A DNA stretch of 64,000 nt from Coriobacteriia bacterium (lineage in GTDB: Bacteria; Actinomycetota; Coriobacteriia; Coriobacteriales; UBA8131): positions 44,107 through 108,106 of the forward strand of contig WQXH01000002.1 in assembly GCA_009784945.1 (NCBI GenBank), given 5' to 3'. The notes below the pieces were generated by a model that did no database searches, had not been told where the DNA came from, and was given only the letters and a program-made list of their open reading frames with translations. Positions within the stretch are counted from its first letter, which is position 1. Each line of letters begins with the position of its first letter. The translations under genes and the position numbers were made by a program. This document shows, one piece after another, positions 44,644-53,505 of this stretch.

Positions 44644-44949
44644 TTATCGCAACACATTGCTGCGCCCCTTCTTCTCAAGATAACTAATCAGTTTGCGCTC
44701 ATTGATGAGCAACTTCTTTGAACCGATGCGCATGCATACATCTGGCGGTAGTTCCCCTGCCCACTTGTAAGCGGTGGTGCGCCCGATGCCAAAGTGTTCT
44801 TGCAGCTCGGCTATGGTAATCCACGCCTTGGGAGAATCTACCAGTTGCGCTGACTCTTGGTTTTGGGTGTCCACCTGATGGACTATATCCGTCACTATCG
44901 TTTCCTTCCTTTTCGTCATTTTTGAAGTTGACAGATGCCAATCTATCAT
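44644..44949 (-). CDS. helix-turn-helix DNA-binding protein, putative excisionase
   Basis: Up to 101 residues; the start could also be the ATG at 44919, and neither has a clear ribosome site. The C-terminal half is a MerR-like/excisionase HTH: WITIAELQEHFGIGRTTAYKWAGELPP then RIGSKKLLINERKLISYLEKKG. Small proteins of this kind bend DNA to direct excision. It precedes mobC and diverges from the zinc-finger gene. Confidence 0.75.
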   Translation of the reverse strand: MIDWHLSTSKMTKRKETIVTDIVHQVDTQNQESAQLVDSPKAWITIAELQEHFGIGRTTAYKWAGELPPDVCMRIGSKKLLINERKLISYLEKKGRSNVLR

Positions 44950-45018
44950 GTATTGTCATACTGTAATAGGTGATATTTGCAGTATATTTTCTTCTCGAAG
45001 GGAATTTGGAGATTGAAG

Positions 45019-46230
45019 ATGCGTTATTCATTCGACCCAAGGTCAGGGCAAGTGCGCGGCACATTTGAGGTAGGCGTCGATTTTGAAGGCGAGATAGATG
45101 GTGAGCATTGTGATACCGAGCTTGTCACGTTCCAATTCAGTGAGAGCGAGGTCATGGAGAGAGTGGAGATTGACCAAGATCAACTCTATATAGACTTTGC
45201 AAACATCGTTGCTTCGGAGCAGATGCCTTTGCTGGAGGAGGATTGGATTGCCTTCAACCAGTTCTCTTCTTTCAATATCCCTGACGACTATCGGGACTAT
45301 CTAGATTACGAGTCTTTAGTCAATCTTGCAGAAACAACAGGCCCTCTGTTTGGCTCCTTCAATGAGGAGTCTGGTTATATTCAAGTCGACCATATCATGG
45401 AGCCAGAGCGATGCTGGTACGATGCAGCTAAGGCGCTGAACCTCGCTATCAGGATTCAGTCATATCTTCTTGGGCGCGCCTACTCTGATTCTCTTGACGA
45501 TGCCATTTACTTTACCTTGTATACTGGCGCAGGAGAAAACGAGTTGGTCTGGCAGTGCTCAAGTTTTTATCCTGACAGTATCGACAGCCCTTATTGGGAG
45601 ATGCTTGAGCTCTCAGAAGAGGAGGAGAATCGCCTGTTCCTGCCTACTGTCGATGGCTCATGTGCTAATCTTGCATTTCATACCCGTTGGAACACTAGAG
45701 ATCATGGACTGTGGAATCACTCCTCGCTCCGCGTTGCAGCAGTGCCTGGCGGAGTTGACATCTCAGCAATGGCTCCAGTTGCCTATGCATCTTTCAGCTA
45801 CATGGTAGAAAATGATGAAACCGCATCATTAGCTAGGATACTCATCGCGCATCTGGTGCGCGCGCTCATGCTGCTGCATACCCATCGGGTTTATCATGAC
45901 TGGTATGACGGGTTATTCGGCTTGGCCTATAACAACCTTCTAGAGCGGTTCTGGATGGACTTTGCCGCTGGCGCCTCTCTGGGCAAGCTCGGAGTATGCA
46001 ATCACTGTGGAGAAGTCTTTGAGGCTATGGGAGAGCGGAAGGAAACCAAGAAGTATTGCTCAGTATCCTGCCAGGCTAACGCCAAATCCGCTCGGCAGTA
46101 CCGGAGACGCAAGATTCGAGACCTTGCTGAAACACTTGGCAGGAGACCTACGTTGGAAGAAGCTCAGGAAGCTGCTAGTAGCTATGAGGTCACAGAAGAA
46201 ATGATAGATACGGTATTGCAGCACCTATGA
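45019..46230 (+). CDS. zinc-finger protein of the element family (intact copy)
   Basis: 403 residues from the ATG at 45019, with TTGGAG upstream. About 300 residues of unrecognised, acidic, mixed alpha/beta sequence precede a C-terminal finger CNHCGEVFEAMGERKETKKYCSVSCQANAKSARQYRRRK, in which four Cys and a basic helix resemble CGNR-type fingers. A conserved tail LGRRPTLEEAQ...SYEVTEEMID follows. CGNR-type proteins are thought to bind nucleic acid. Truncated relatives lie at 38558-38887 and 49283-49449, so it is a signature gene of this element family. Function unknown. Confidence 0.75.
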   Translation: MRYSFDPRSGQVRGTFEVGVDFEGEIDGEHCDTELVTFQFSESEVMERVEIDQDQLYIDFANIVASEQMPLLEEDWIAFNQFSSFNIPDDYRDYLDYESLVNLAETTGPLFGSFNEESGYIQVDHIMEPERCWYDAAKALNLAIRIQSYLLGRAYSDSLDDAIYFTLYTGAGENELVWQCSSFYPDSIDSPYWEMLELSEEEENRLFLPTVDGSCANLAFHTRWNTRDHGLWNHSSLRVAAVPGGVDISAMAPVAYASFSYMVENDETASLARILIAHLVRALMLLHTHRVYHDWYDGLFGLAYNNLLERFWMDFAAGASLGKLGVCNHCGEVFEAMGERKETKKYCSVSCQANAKSARQYRRRKIRDLAETLGRRPTLEEAQEAASSYEVTEEMIDTVLQHL

Positions 46231-47691
46231 AACAGGTAATATGACTATCCAATGCCCAGCGCGAACCGATCCTTCCCTCGCCAGATTTCCACTTGCCTTC
46301 AATGATTCAATATCTCTGAGGACTGTCCTCTTGGCTACACCCATTTCCTCTGCAAGAGTCGTTACGGTTTTTTTGGGATCATCGGTTAAAGCCCCCAGTA
46401 TTTCTTTTTGACGATAGGAAAAACCGTTCAACTGACCATCATTGGCATCAGTGACATCTTTGATGACATTGGTGACATCTTTGGTGACATTGGTGACATT
46501 CGATACTAAAAAGGCATCTTCCCCACTCTCACTTTCTTCGATATCTGCACCGACAACCTCATTGGGCTCAACTGGCAGCTCTCGGCGAAAAAAGACCACG
46601 GAGAAGCCCTGCTTCTTCTTTTTGAACTCGTAGCGCACCCCTGCTGCATTACACTCATCGGCAATTTTCTTGAGTCCAGTGCCGAATCCTTCGATGTCCT
46701 TTGAATAATACATTATCTGGGCTAGAAGCGGATTTCGGTGTATAGGCTGTTCATCCCGCATGATGAAGTCTTCGGGAGAGTAGCCCTCTGGAAAGGCACC
46801 TGGATTATAAACCTCAATGCGATCGCTGAATATGACCAGCTCATTGATTTGTGGCACGAAGTAATCTTTATGCGCATATGAATTAAACAGTGCCTCGCGC
46901 AAAGCCTCGATGGGTACTTCTGGTATCTCTTCTCGCTTCATATTACCTTCGAGAACAACTCGCCAGCGTGTGTTGCGGCGAAAGTACCACTCGGCGGCAT
47001 CAACAAGCTGATCAATAGTTCCGCTCTGTCTGTCAATATCAAGAAAGGTCAACCTCTCTTTCGTGGCAAATACGGCCATTTGGATCTCCAGATTCGGCTT
47101 CTTGCCAAACATCACTACTGCAGCATTCCTGGGTGCGTCTTTCTCTAACAAATGGAGCTTGTTGAGCGTACCTCTAAGATCGGAGAACTTAAAACTCAGG
47201 CGTCCTGCTTCGTTAGCCTTCTTCATATATGAGCGGACAAAATTCGTATTCATTTCAGTCAACGCTGAATCAGAAATTGATGTATCCCAAATTGATACCA
47301 ATCCTTGCTTTTTCTTGAAGAATTCTTCGAGTGCCTCTGGTGCTAGTTGGCGGCTCTCGTCTGCAACGCGGATGTAGGCTTTACTGTCTGCGAAGTATGG
47401 GACATTATGGCCTTCGAACACTACTCGAATGCACTCTTTGTTGTCAATTTTTACCATCTCGACTGTCGGAATTATTTGAGGCTTAATCCTCGTTCCGATA
47501 GCTTGACTGACATCGCGAAGGCTTGAGGTCGACACCATTTGCCCAACAACTGTCCCATCAGGCTTAATCCCAAAGTAGAGTTCGCCTCCTTGGTGCTTAT
47601 TGAGGATGGCGACAATATCTTCAAGAGCAACATTGAGTTCTCCCGTTGTTTTCTTGAACTCGAGTACCTCAGACTCCATACCAAAGATCAT
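46225..47691 (-). CDS. AlbA_2 (schlafen-like) ATP-binding/HTH protein, element B copy
   Basis: 488 residues. The N-terminal AlbA_2 domain has ESEVLEFKKT and NKHQGGELYFGIKPDGTVVG. A GHKL-like middle domain has PIEALREALFNSYAHKDY, DRIEVYNPGAFPEG and GFGTGLKKIA. A Val-Thr-rich repeat (VTNVTKDVTNV) then precedes a C-terminal winged helix (KKTVTTLAEEMGVAKRTVLRDIESL). The ATG forms ATGA with the integrase stop and has AAAGGA 5 nt upstream, so it is translated with the integrase. It probably regulates the element. Confidence 0.82.
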   Translation of the reverse strand: MIFGMESEVLEFKKTTGELNVALEDIVAILNKHQGGELYFGIKPDGTVVGQMVSTSSLRDVSQAIGTRIKPQIIPTVEMVKIDNKECIRVVFEGHNVPYFADSKAYIRVADESRQLAPEALEEFFKKKQGLVSIWDTSISDSALTEMNTNFVRSYMKKANEAGRLSFKFSDLRGTLNKLHLLEKDAPRNAAVVMFGKKPNLEIQMAVFATKERLTFLDIDRQSGTIDQLVDAAEWYFRRNTRWRVVLEGNMKREEIPEVPIEALREALFNSYAHKDYFVPQINELVIFSDRIEVYNPGAFPEGYSPEDFIMRDEQPIHRNPLLAQIMYYSKDIEGFGTGLKKIADECNAAGVRYEFKKKKQGFSVVFFRRELPVEPNEVVGADIEESESGEDAFLVSNVTNVTKDVTNVIKDVTDANDGQLNGFSYRQKEILGALTDDPKKTVTTLAEEMGVAKRTVLRDIESLKASGNLAREGSVRAGHWIVILPVS

Positions 47692-48977
47692 GGCTGTCCT
47701 TTCTTGTTACTCTTTCCATTGCCAAAAATCGCATCCCCTATTGTATCAGCTGCGGTGCGATCATTTTGGGCTATCGCATGGGCGTAGATGTCCATGGTGA
47801 GGCTTGCGCTGGAATGACCTAGGCGATGTTGGACGGTCTTGATGTCTGCGCCGCTGCCAATAAGCAAAGTGGCTTGTGTGTGACGGAGCTCGTGGAAGTT
47901 GAAGCCGCGGTAGCCGCTACGCTTGACGTGTCTGGTACCACTTGGGTCGGTGTAGATTTCCTCATGCTCAAAGTAGCCGAGACCGTGGTCAGCAAAGAAG
48001 TTGCGGCGCCAGCGCGAGAAGTTGTTGGGGTCGGTAATAGCGCCCAGCTCATTGGTGACAATCGGTGTGTCTGGCGTCTGCGCTATCATCATTTCCACTA
48101 ACTGTTGACGTTGTAACTCCTTCCAGTTGCGGAGGTATCTGGCTGTCTCCTCGTCTAGCCCAATCCAGCGATGCGCATTATCGCTCTTTGGCTCCCTAAG
48201 AGTGAGGTCGTTGGTTAGTTGTTGGGCGATATAGATGCGTTGGTTATTAAGATCAACATGCTTCCAGGTGAGCCCTAGTGCCTCTCCCCTCCTGATTCCA
48301 GTAGCCAAGCCAATCCAGAGTGCCGTTATTCTTCCGCAGGGCTCTTCCTTCCGTAAGTCTTCAGCCAGCTTCGTTGCCTGTTTCAGCGTGAGACTCTTGC
48401 GCTCAGCGCTCTTTGGTCTTGCTAGGTCGACGGAGTCGCAGGGGTTCTTTGTGACTATCTCCTCCTTGACCGCTTGCTTCATGACCTGTCGCAGTTTTGC
48501 ATGGAGCTTGTGTAGCTGGCTTTTGGTCACCTTGCTATCGGTGCGTAGCTTTGCGTAGACTTCGTTAATCATTCCCACAGTGAGCTTGTCGATGCCTACT
48601 TCTTCAAATAGCTCCTCAATCCAAGATGTTTCTATCTCATCACGCTTAATGGTCAAAGGAGACAAGTTGCCTAGGCTTTTGCGCTGCTCTTGGAACTGAC
48701 GGGCATAAGCTCCAACGGTAAGCTTGCGCCCATAATGCATGGCGACACTCTTTAGCTCCTCTTTATAAAGCTCCATTTGACGTCGAGCCTCAGCCTTGTT
48801 TCCATATACCGTTCGCATTGGTGCCTTGAGGTAGCGGTTTGTCTTAGGATCCTTGCCGAGCCTGGGGCGAATACGATAGACCTGCCCGCGTTGGACCTCA
48901 ATAATCTCGCCCTCACCGCGGCTGGCTCGTTCCTTGTTCTTCTTCGGCTCAGTATCCTTTGGCTTAACTCTTGCCAT
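47688..48977 (-). CDS. int: tyrosine recombinase/integrase of element B
   Basis: 429 residues from the ATG at 48977, with AAAGG 5 nt upstream; the frame is open to 49079, across the arm sites. It has a Lys-rich N-terminal arm-binding domain, a core-binding domain, and a catalytic domain with R in ATGIRRGEALGL, HELRHTQATLL, LGHSS and the nucleophile Tyr in MDIYAHAIAQ. All catalytic residues are present, so it should be active. It reads away from the right att site at 49168, standard for tRNA-targeting elements. Confidence 0.93.
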   Translation of the reverse strand: MARVKPKDTEPKKNKERASRGEGEIIEVQRGQVYRIRPRLGKDPKTNRYLKAPMRTVYGNKAEARRQMELYKEELKSVAMHYGRKLTVGAYARQFQEQRKSLGNLSPLTIKRDEIETSWIEELFEEVGIDKLTVGMINEVYAKLRTDSKVTKSQLHKLHAKLRQVMKQAVKEEIVTKNPCDSVDLARPKSAERKSLTLKQATKLAEDLRKEEPCGRITALWIGLATGIRRGEALGLTWKHVDLNNQRIYIAQQLTNDLTLREPKSDNAHRWIGLDEETARYLRNWKELQRQQLVEMMIAQTPDTPIVTNELGAITDPNNFSRWRRNFFADHGLGYFEHEEIYTDPSGTRHVKRSGYRGFNFHELRHTQATLLIGSGADIKTVQHRLGHSSASLTMDIYAHAIAQNDRTAADTIGDAIFGNGKSNKKGQP

Positions 48978-49024
48978 GATTGCCTTTCTCCGCATATTCG
49001 ATAGTACTAGCATATCATCATTGG

Positions 49025-49065
49025 TGGGCAATCTCAAGAGGATAAGTGGGCAATAAATGGGCAAT
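49025..49065 (+). promoter_or_regulatory. three phased arm-type sites beside integrase gene
   Basis: TGGGCAAT at 49025, 49047 and 49058, spaced 22 and 11 bp, all on the same helical face. They lie just upstream of the integrase ATG and match the octamers at both left ends. Likely integrase arm sites, and a place where integrase could repress its own gene. Confidence 0.65.
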
Positions 49066-49109
49066 CTGTTTGACATCACAAAATATCATGCGGCACTAAC
49101 TGGCAGTTT

Positions 49110-49122
49110 ACCTGCGGTTTAG
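49110..49122 (-). repeat. inverted copy of element left-end sequence
   Basis: ACCTGCGGTTTAG is the exact reverse complement of CTAAACCGCAGGT, which follows the att core at 29818-29830 and 41438-41450. It lies 46 bp inside the right att and may be a terminal inverted repeat of the element. Confidence 0.5.
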
Positions 49123-49167
49123 TAGCATTTGCTGACATTGGGCAAAACCAGGTGGCACCCAGCAACA

Positions 49168-49217
49168 CGGGCTCATAACCCGAAGGTCATTGGTTCAAAT
49201 CCAATCCCCGCGACCAA
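49168..49217 (+). repeat. att copy 3 (right end of element B, partial tRNA-fMet)
   Basis: Identical over 50 bp to the 3' part of tRNA-fMet (29768-29817). The 5' part of the tRNA is absent, so it is not a functional gene. It is followed by CCGCAGGTCAGAGGC and GCTTCTGGCCTG, another version of the att-associated terminator. Confidence 0.9.
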
Positions 49218-49221
49218 GAAT

Positions 49222-49253
49222 CCGCAGGTCAGAGGCGCAAACGCTTCTGGCCT
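49222..49253 (+). terminator. att-associated hairpin after att copy 3
   Basis: CAGGTCAGAGGC with GCTTCTGGCCTG around a short loop, the same design as the terminator after tRNA-fMet. The following T-run is weak. Confidence 0.5.
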
Positions 49254-49282
49254 GATTGTTTTCAAGATCTAAAAAACGCTGT

Positions 49283-49449
49283 TGCTATGTCAGAGCTATG
49301 ACAATTCATTTCAAAACTCCGTGTGTCTACCGAATCATTTGGCAGAAAGCCAACACTGGAGGAAGCGCAGACAGCAGCTGGCAGTTATGAGGTCACCGAG
49401 GAGATGATTGATTCTGCCTTGAAGAAATCTTGGTGTATGCTGTATTCAT
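49283..49449 (+). pseudogene. zinc-finger protein, short C-terminal remnant (element C)
   Basis: In-frame ESFGRKPTLEEAQ...SYEVTEEMIDSALKKS up to TAA at 49449 matches the tail of the zinc-finger genes. Upstream, GTCAGAGCTATGACAA matches the finger-coding part of the element A copy in another frame, so there is an internal deletion and frameshift. This shows a third element unit to the right of B. Confidence 0.8.
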
Positions 49450-49518
49450 AAACGTTCCTCCCTGCCGACAAGAGCCCCGGGGGCTCTTCCTGAAAAGGAT
49501 AGGTGGGGAGGTCATTTT

Positions 49519-50187
49519 CTAGAAACGCATCTTCGCTAAGCTTTTCAAGTAATCCTTTATGAGACGTCTCCTGCCTTTGAAGAACATATCCTCTGCCTTG
49601 GAGAGCTCATTTGCTTCAACTTTTGCATTGCTAAGCTCAAGTGTGCACAACAAATCGGCAACTTGAAACAGTCGGTAATCTGAAGGCACCACCTTCCTGA
49701 TGTCAACATTGAAGAATGTTGCACTGAAGATTCCGTAAACCAATGCGGTAACCTCAGCCTGACCATTGTCATAGTAGACATTCACTGTATTAAATGATTG
49801 AAAGTACTCAAGATTATCTTTAAAGAAAAGGGAGAGTTCGCGTGACAATCGCCCAGAAAGAAGAACTCTATCAGGATACTCTTTGTTCTTGATAACAAAG
49901 GATTTATATTTCACGCCAGTGACACGCGTAAATGTGAAGAGTTGATCAAAAAGATGCCTGCGAGTATCCAGGCTCATGTTCTTGTATTCGTCTTTCTGGC
50001 GGATTATTGGTGAGGTGTGCAACGCGCGCCCAGAAGGAAAACCAAGTCGATCCAAACCTTCAGAAAGTCTGGCTAGTTGCGATTCTATTGGTTTATCCTG
50101 ATCATGAAACACGAGTGTCAGTACGTAGTACTTGGTGTCTGTGCCTGCCGAGCCAGATTCATCAAGAAAGACACTTATTACGCTCAT
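49519..50187 (-). CDS. DUF3800 family protein
   Basis: 222 residues with the N-terminal DESG motif (FLDESGSAG), YYDNGQAEVTALVYG and VADLLCTLEL towards the C-terminus, typical of DUF3800, a predicted RNase H-like fold common in defence islands and mobile elements. Start ATG with AGGAG 7 nt upstream. It occupies the position held by AlbA_2 genes in A and B, between integrase and zinc-finger sequences. Confidence 0.82.
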   Translation of the reverse strand: MSVISVFLDESGSAGTDTKYYVLTLVFHDQDKPIESQLARLSEGLDRLGFPSGRALHTSPIIRQKDEYKNMSLDTRRHLFDQLFTFTRVTGVKYKSFVIKNKEYPDRVLLSGRLSRELSLFFKDNLEYFQSFNTVNVYYDNGQAEVTALVYGIFSATFFNVDIRKVVPSDYRLFQVADLLCTLELSNAKVEANELSKAEDMFFKGRRRLIKDYLKSLAKMRF

Positions 50188-50209
50188 TGATTGGCTCCTA
50201 GAAAGAGAT

Positions 50210-50230
50210 TGGCGGGGACTTTTCCCCGCC
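50210..50230. terminator. hairpin upstream of DUF3800 gene
   Basis: GGCGGGGA-CTT-TTCCCCGCC, an 8-bp perfect stem at about 50210-50229. It may end transcription of the rightward neighbour or belong to the 5' leader of the DUF3800 gene. Confidence 0.4.
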
Positions 50231-50345
50231 TACGATGGACCCGGGTCTCTCGACCAGCCCAGATGAACTCATTGTACACCATAGAGGCTGGCCTGTGCTG
50301 AAGAATCTGGCTGCCGTACTGATTTGTCATTTACCTTGCCTTCGG

Positions 50346-50410
50346 TTGCCAAAAATTGTATCCCCTGTCGTATCAGCTGCGGCGCGATCATTGGGCTATC
50401 GCATGGGCAT
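50346..50410 (-). pseudogene. tyrosine integrase, C-terminal remnant (element C)
   Basis: The plus-strand sequence TTGCCAAAAATTGTATCCCC onward closely matches the 3' end of the element B integrase (47718-47785). On the minus strand it reads YAHAIAQ, then a 2-nt deletion, then an out-of-frame copy of the DRTAADTIGD region. The rest of 50411-50715 holds an open frame (LESDEDRIYIWERDAVESFE...) of unclear status, with no ribosome site and no recognised homology. Confidence 0.8.
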
Positions 50411-50715
50411 AAAAAGGCTCTAGAATCTGATGAGGATCGTATATACATTTGGGAGAGGGATGCAGTAGAGAGCTTTGAAGTGCTCATCGAATTTCTGAGG
50501 AAAATGACAAGGGCAGTCAAGGCAGCTATAATCCAGGGTGAGTTAAATGCCCCGTCTATCCGTAGGTGGTTTCTCGAAATATTAACTAAGTGTTTCCTTG
50601 CATGCTTTCTGCTTGTTTGTTTCGCAGGCATTACTACCCCAGAAAGGCCCAGGGACGCAACAGGTGTAAAAAAGGATTAAACTTATCTAGCGACAGACAG
50701 GAGGGAAAACACAGT

Positions 50716-51648
50716 ATGAACGATACTCGCGAGATCCCAACATGGCTAGCTGAGTTGCTGCCGCAACCTAAGCAGCCAACGAGAGTTTTTCTCAGTGACA
50801 AGGGACTAATATGCGCCAAGCACCCGGATAACTCGGTATCCACCTTTGATGCAAATTTAGAAGAAGCCTACGACATGCTCAAAGGAGGTGGTGCCGATAT
50901 AGTGTTTGCCGATGAAGTGTATCAACACTACTCTCAGCACAAAGAAGGAGTGATTGACAAGGAGTTTGGTGCTATCTGGATTCCAGTTAACGACGGCAAA
51001 GCTTTCCGGATGCTTACTTCCACGACAGACGATGACAGGTATAGCTTGTTGAAGTGGGCATGGGAGGAGTTTCAGGAGATAGATGCCAAGTGGCGCGAAA
51101 ATGCTGGCTTCTACAATAGCTGGCACTGGCTGGATACCCACCCAGCATTCTGGACACGTAGTTATCGCTATTGGAGCGACGACCCAAAATGGCAAGAGAG
51201 TATGCTCTGGGGCTGGGAGACGGAAGGGTACTGCCAAAAGATCTACGTGTCAGCTATGCAGGCTGATGATGGACGTGTTGCCGTCGCCCTTGAATTGGGA
51301 GCGCATGTTTCTAGCTGTGACAAGTATCTGGAGATGCAGAAAGAAACTATCGTGGTGACCGATGTCTACCAGGAGCACTATCACGATTATCGCTTGGACA
51401 GCTTTGCGCCTACCTACGAAGAGGCAATCATTTTAGCTGCAAAGAGCGTTGACAGGTTCTTTCACACCGATGGCAATGAAAGGCTGGGTGTTCCCTACGA
51501 ACCCACCGAGATAGAGAAGGAGTTGGCGTTGAGAATGGAAGAGGCAGATGATTGCTTTGGACATTCCCACAATGATTGGCGCGCAGCACTACCAAGAGTT
51601 GCATTTGAAAATTATGGAAACTGGCTGAAGGAGTCCATTGCAGAGTAG
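50716..51648 (+). CDS. hypothetical acidic, Trp-rich protein
   Basis: 310 residues from the ATG at 50716, with AGGAGGG about 9 nt upstream; the open frame begins at 50590 but the earlier part looks non-coding. It has no signal peptide or membrane segment. Many aromatic and acidic residues: WAWEEFQEIDAKWRE, WHWLDTHPAFWTRSYRYW, WGWETEGYCQKIYVS. No family recognised. It begins an accessory stretch of small unrelated genes to the right of the element array. Confidence 0.65.
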   Translation: MNDTREIPTWLAELLPQPKQPTRVFLSDKGLICAKHPDNSVSTFDANLEEAYDMLKGGGADIVFADEVYQHYSQHKEGVIDKEFGAIWIPVNDGKAFRMLTSTTDDDRYSLLKWAWEEFQEIDAKWRENAGFYNSWHWLDTHPAFWTRSYRYWSDDPKWQESMLWGWETEGYCQKIYVSAMQADDGRVAVALELGAHVSSCDKYLEMQKETIVVTDVYQEHYHDYRLDSFAPTYEEAIILAAKSVDRFFHTDGNERLGVPYEPTEIEKELALRMEEADDCFGHSHNDWRAALPRVAFENYGNWLKESIAE

Positions 51649-51783
51649 AGGTATTGCCTACAGTATTGCCTACAGCATCGACTTACAGGGGAGCTTTTCG
51701 GAGGGGCGAACTTGACAGGCAACGAACCTGGAGCAATCAGGCAATTTTAATTGGGAGGATGAATTCAACTTCCAAAGATGATT

Positions 51784-52644
51784 TCAGTGTTTTCTCAGAA
51801 CCCAGGTGACGCAGACAAGATTGTTATCTATGTCGTCATACTCATCTTGTTGGTTGCGAACGTATTCCTTAAACAGTGCTATTTTGTCGGGGTGCATCTC
51901 GCTCAGCTCATTGGCTCTTTTGGTTATCGCTGCCAGGCCCGTCTCGCTATTATGATCGCCCTCGCTATGTCCCGCGGCCGTTTCAAGGAGCTCAAAACCT
52001 GCCTCCTTAAAGAGATCCATCCAGTGCTGTAAAGGGTGGTATGCGTCTTTGTTGAACCTGATATCGCCTTGCTTGCCATCATCAGGAATATAACCTTCTT
52101 CGATAAGAATATAGCCTCCTGGTTTCACCGTTGCCTTAAGCTTGTTTAATGCCTCCAGCGGACTGCCCAGTACGTCAAGGCCCACTGCGCCATATATTAC
52201 ACAGTCGTAGTCTGTTTCTGTTGCAACTGCTTCGTTGATGTCACCAATGGCAAATTCGCACAAATCATTGACGCTGAACTCTTGAGCCTTTAGTTTGGCA
52301 TACTCTACGAATTCTGAAGTGAGATCTATTCCTTTAACCTTAACCCCCAGTTCATCGGCAATTTTGACTGATACCGCTCCCTTGCCACAAGCAAGATCTA
52401 GCACTCTTGTCGTGTCTGATATGTCAACATGCTTTCTGATCAACTCAACCATTACCTCAGGGTCGCTGCCAAGCTCCCAGAAATCTTGAAGTAAGTAGGG
52501 CAAGAATGGCAGGAGCTCTATCGTGTCCCCTGAAAGAGAACATGCTAGCCTCTCATTGGTTTCTTGTGAACTGAGTAAGTTCAAGAGTCTCCTCTCTCTA
52601 AAAGCCCTGACGATATTATCCAGCGAGGATAAGGCTGCGCACAT
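51784..52644 (-). CDS. class I SAM-dependent methyltransferase
   Basis: 286 residues. SAM-binding motif I VLDLACGKGAVS, motif II acidic end KGIDLTSEFVEYA, GDINEA, and motif IV/post-motif GYILIEEGYIP are clear. The N-terminal 70 residues are helical. Small-molecule methyltransferase is most likely, substrate unknown. The ATG at 52644 has GCGGAA directly upstream. Confidence 0.82.
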   Translation of the reverse strand: MCAALSSLDNIVRAFRERRLLNLLSSQETNERLACSLSGDTIELLPFLPYLLQDFWELGSDPEVMVELIRKHVDISDTTRVLDLACGKGAVSVKIADELGVKVKGIDLTSEFVEYAKLKAQEFSVNDLCEFAIGDINEAVATETDYDCVIYGAVGLDVLGSPLEALNKLKATVKPGGYILIEEGYIPDDGKQGDIRFNKDAYHPLQHWMDLFKEAGFELLETAAGHSEGDHNSETGLAAITKRANELSEMHPDKIALFKEYVRNQQDEYDDIDNNLVCVTWVLRKH

Positions 52645-52791
52645 TTCCGCTCAGTTAAAAAGCCCGTGACCATCCTCTGCCATTGGGTCAGGTCATTATC
52701 ACATACCTGGAGGTTGCTTGGGAGAAGTATATCCCTTTGCACCTCACCTCTGCGCCTTATCAAGCAGCGTGTATAATGACGATAATTGGCA

Positions 52792-53355
52792 ATGAGCGAT
52801 GAGCTCTTTTTGCACACAGCTAAAAATGAGAAGGAGGCTGACCTCGTGGAAAGAGCTACCGCTTTCAAAGGGCTAGTGTTTGAGCCTTTTGCCGAGCAAG
52901 ATGTGATTATCTGCACGCCCATCATGAAAAGAGCATTTGATGCGGACACAAAAATTCACACTGAGCAAAGCGAGGGCGGCCCACCTGGTTACGTTAACGG
53001 TGAATTTCTGAGAAACTGGTATATGCACAAAGATGCAATGCCTTACAAAATATCCAAGGATGGCTGGCCATGCGGAGCACTGAGTCTTTGGATTCGTGAC
53101 GACAGTGTAAACTTCCTAGGCAATATATTCATTGACCCTGAGCTACAAGACCAAGGTTTTGGGATGATTATCTGGGATTTTATTGAGAAAACCTACCCTG
53201 ACACAATAAAGTGGCAGACCGAAACTCCTGCGTTTTCTAGGAGGAACCACCATTTTTATGTTAACAAGCTCGGCTTTAAGATTGTGAGCATCAAGAACCC
53301 AAAAAATGACGTTGGAGCTCGTACATTTTTCATGGAGAAGGAAATGGTTGGCTAA
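52792..53355 (+). CDS. GNAT-like N-acetyltransferase
   Basis: About 187 residues from the ATG at 52792 (TTG at 52786 alternative), no strong ribosome site. The core LGNIFIDPELQDQGFGMIIWDFIEK matches the acetyl-CoA-binding strand and helix, and NHHFYVNKLGFKIV the C-terminal GNAT motif. The first 80 residues are less typical. Substrate unknown. Confidence 0.75.
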   Translation: MSDELFLHTAKNEKEADLVERATAFKGLVFEPFAEQDVIICTPIMKRAFDADTKIHTEQSEGGPPGYVNGEFLRNWYMHKDAMPYKISKDGWPCGALSLWIRDDSVNFLGNIFIDPELQDQGFGMIIWDFIEKTYPDTIKWQTETPAFSRRNHHFYVNKLGFKIVSIKNPKNDVGARTFFMEKEMVG

Positions 53356-53505
53356 AGCGGCTGGTAAAAGTAGAGAAGTTGGTTTTTGATGCTGCTGAAT
53401 ATGTCAAGTTAACTGTCCGCGGCATTGAGGAGATAGGATCTCTTCGAAAGAAGCTGCTTGGTGCGAGCAGATAGCAGTAGCAACAGGGCAAAAGGATGGC
53501 ATATT

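Noticed and set aside
42000..49000. Many plus-strand frames opposite the relaxase, integrase and AlbA_2 genes
   Set aside because: They mirror real genes and lack start signals or family motifs.
49168..49217. Third tRNA-fMet gene
   Set aside because: Starts in the anticodon stem; D arm and 5' acceptor are missing.
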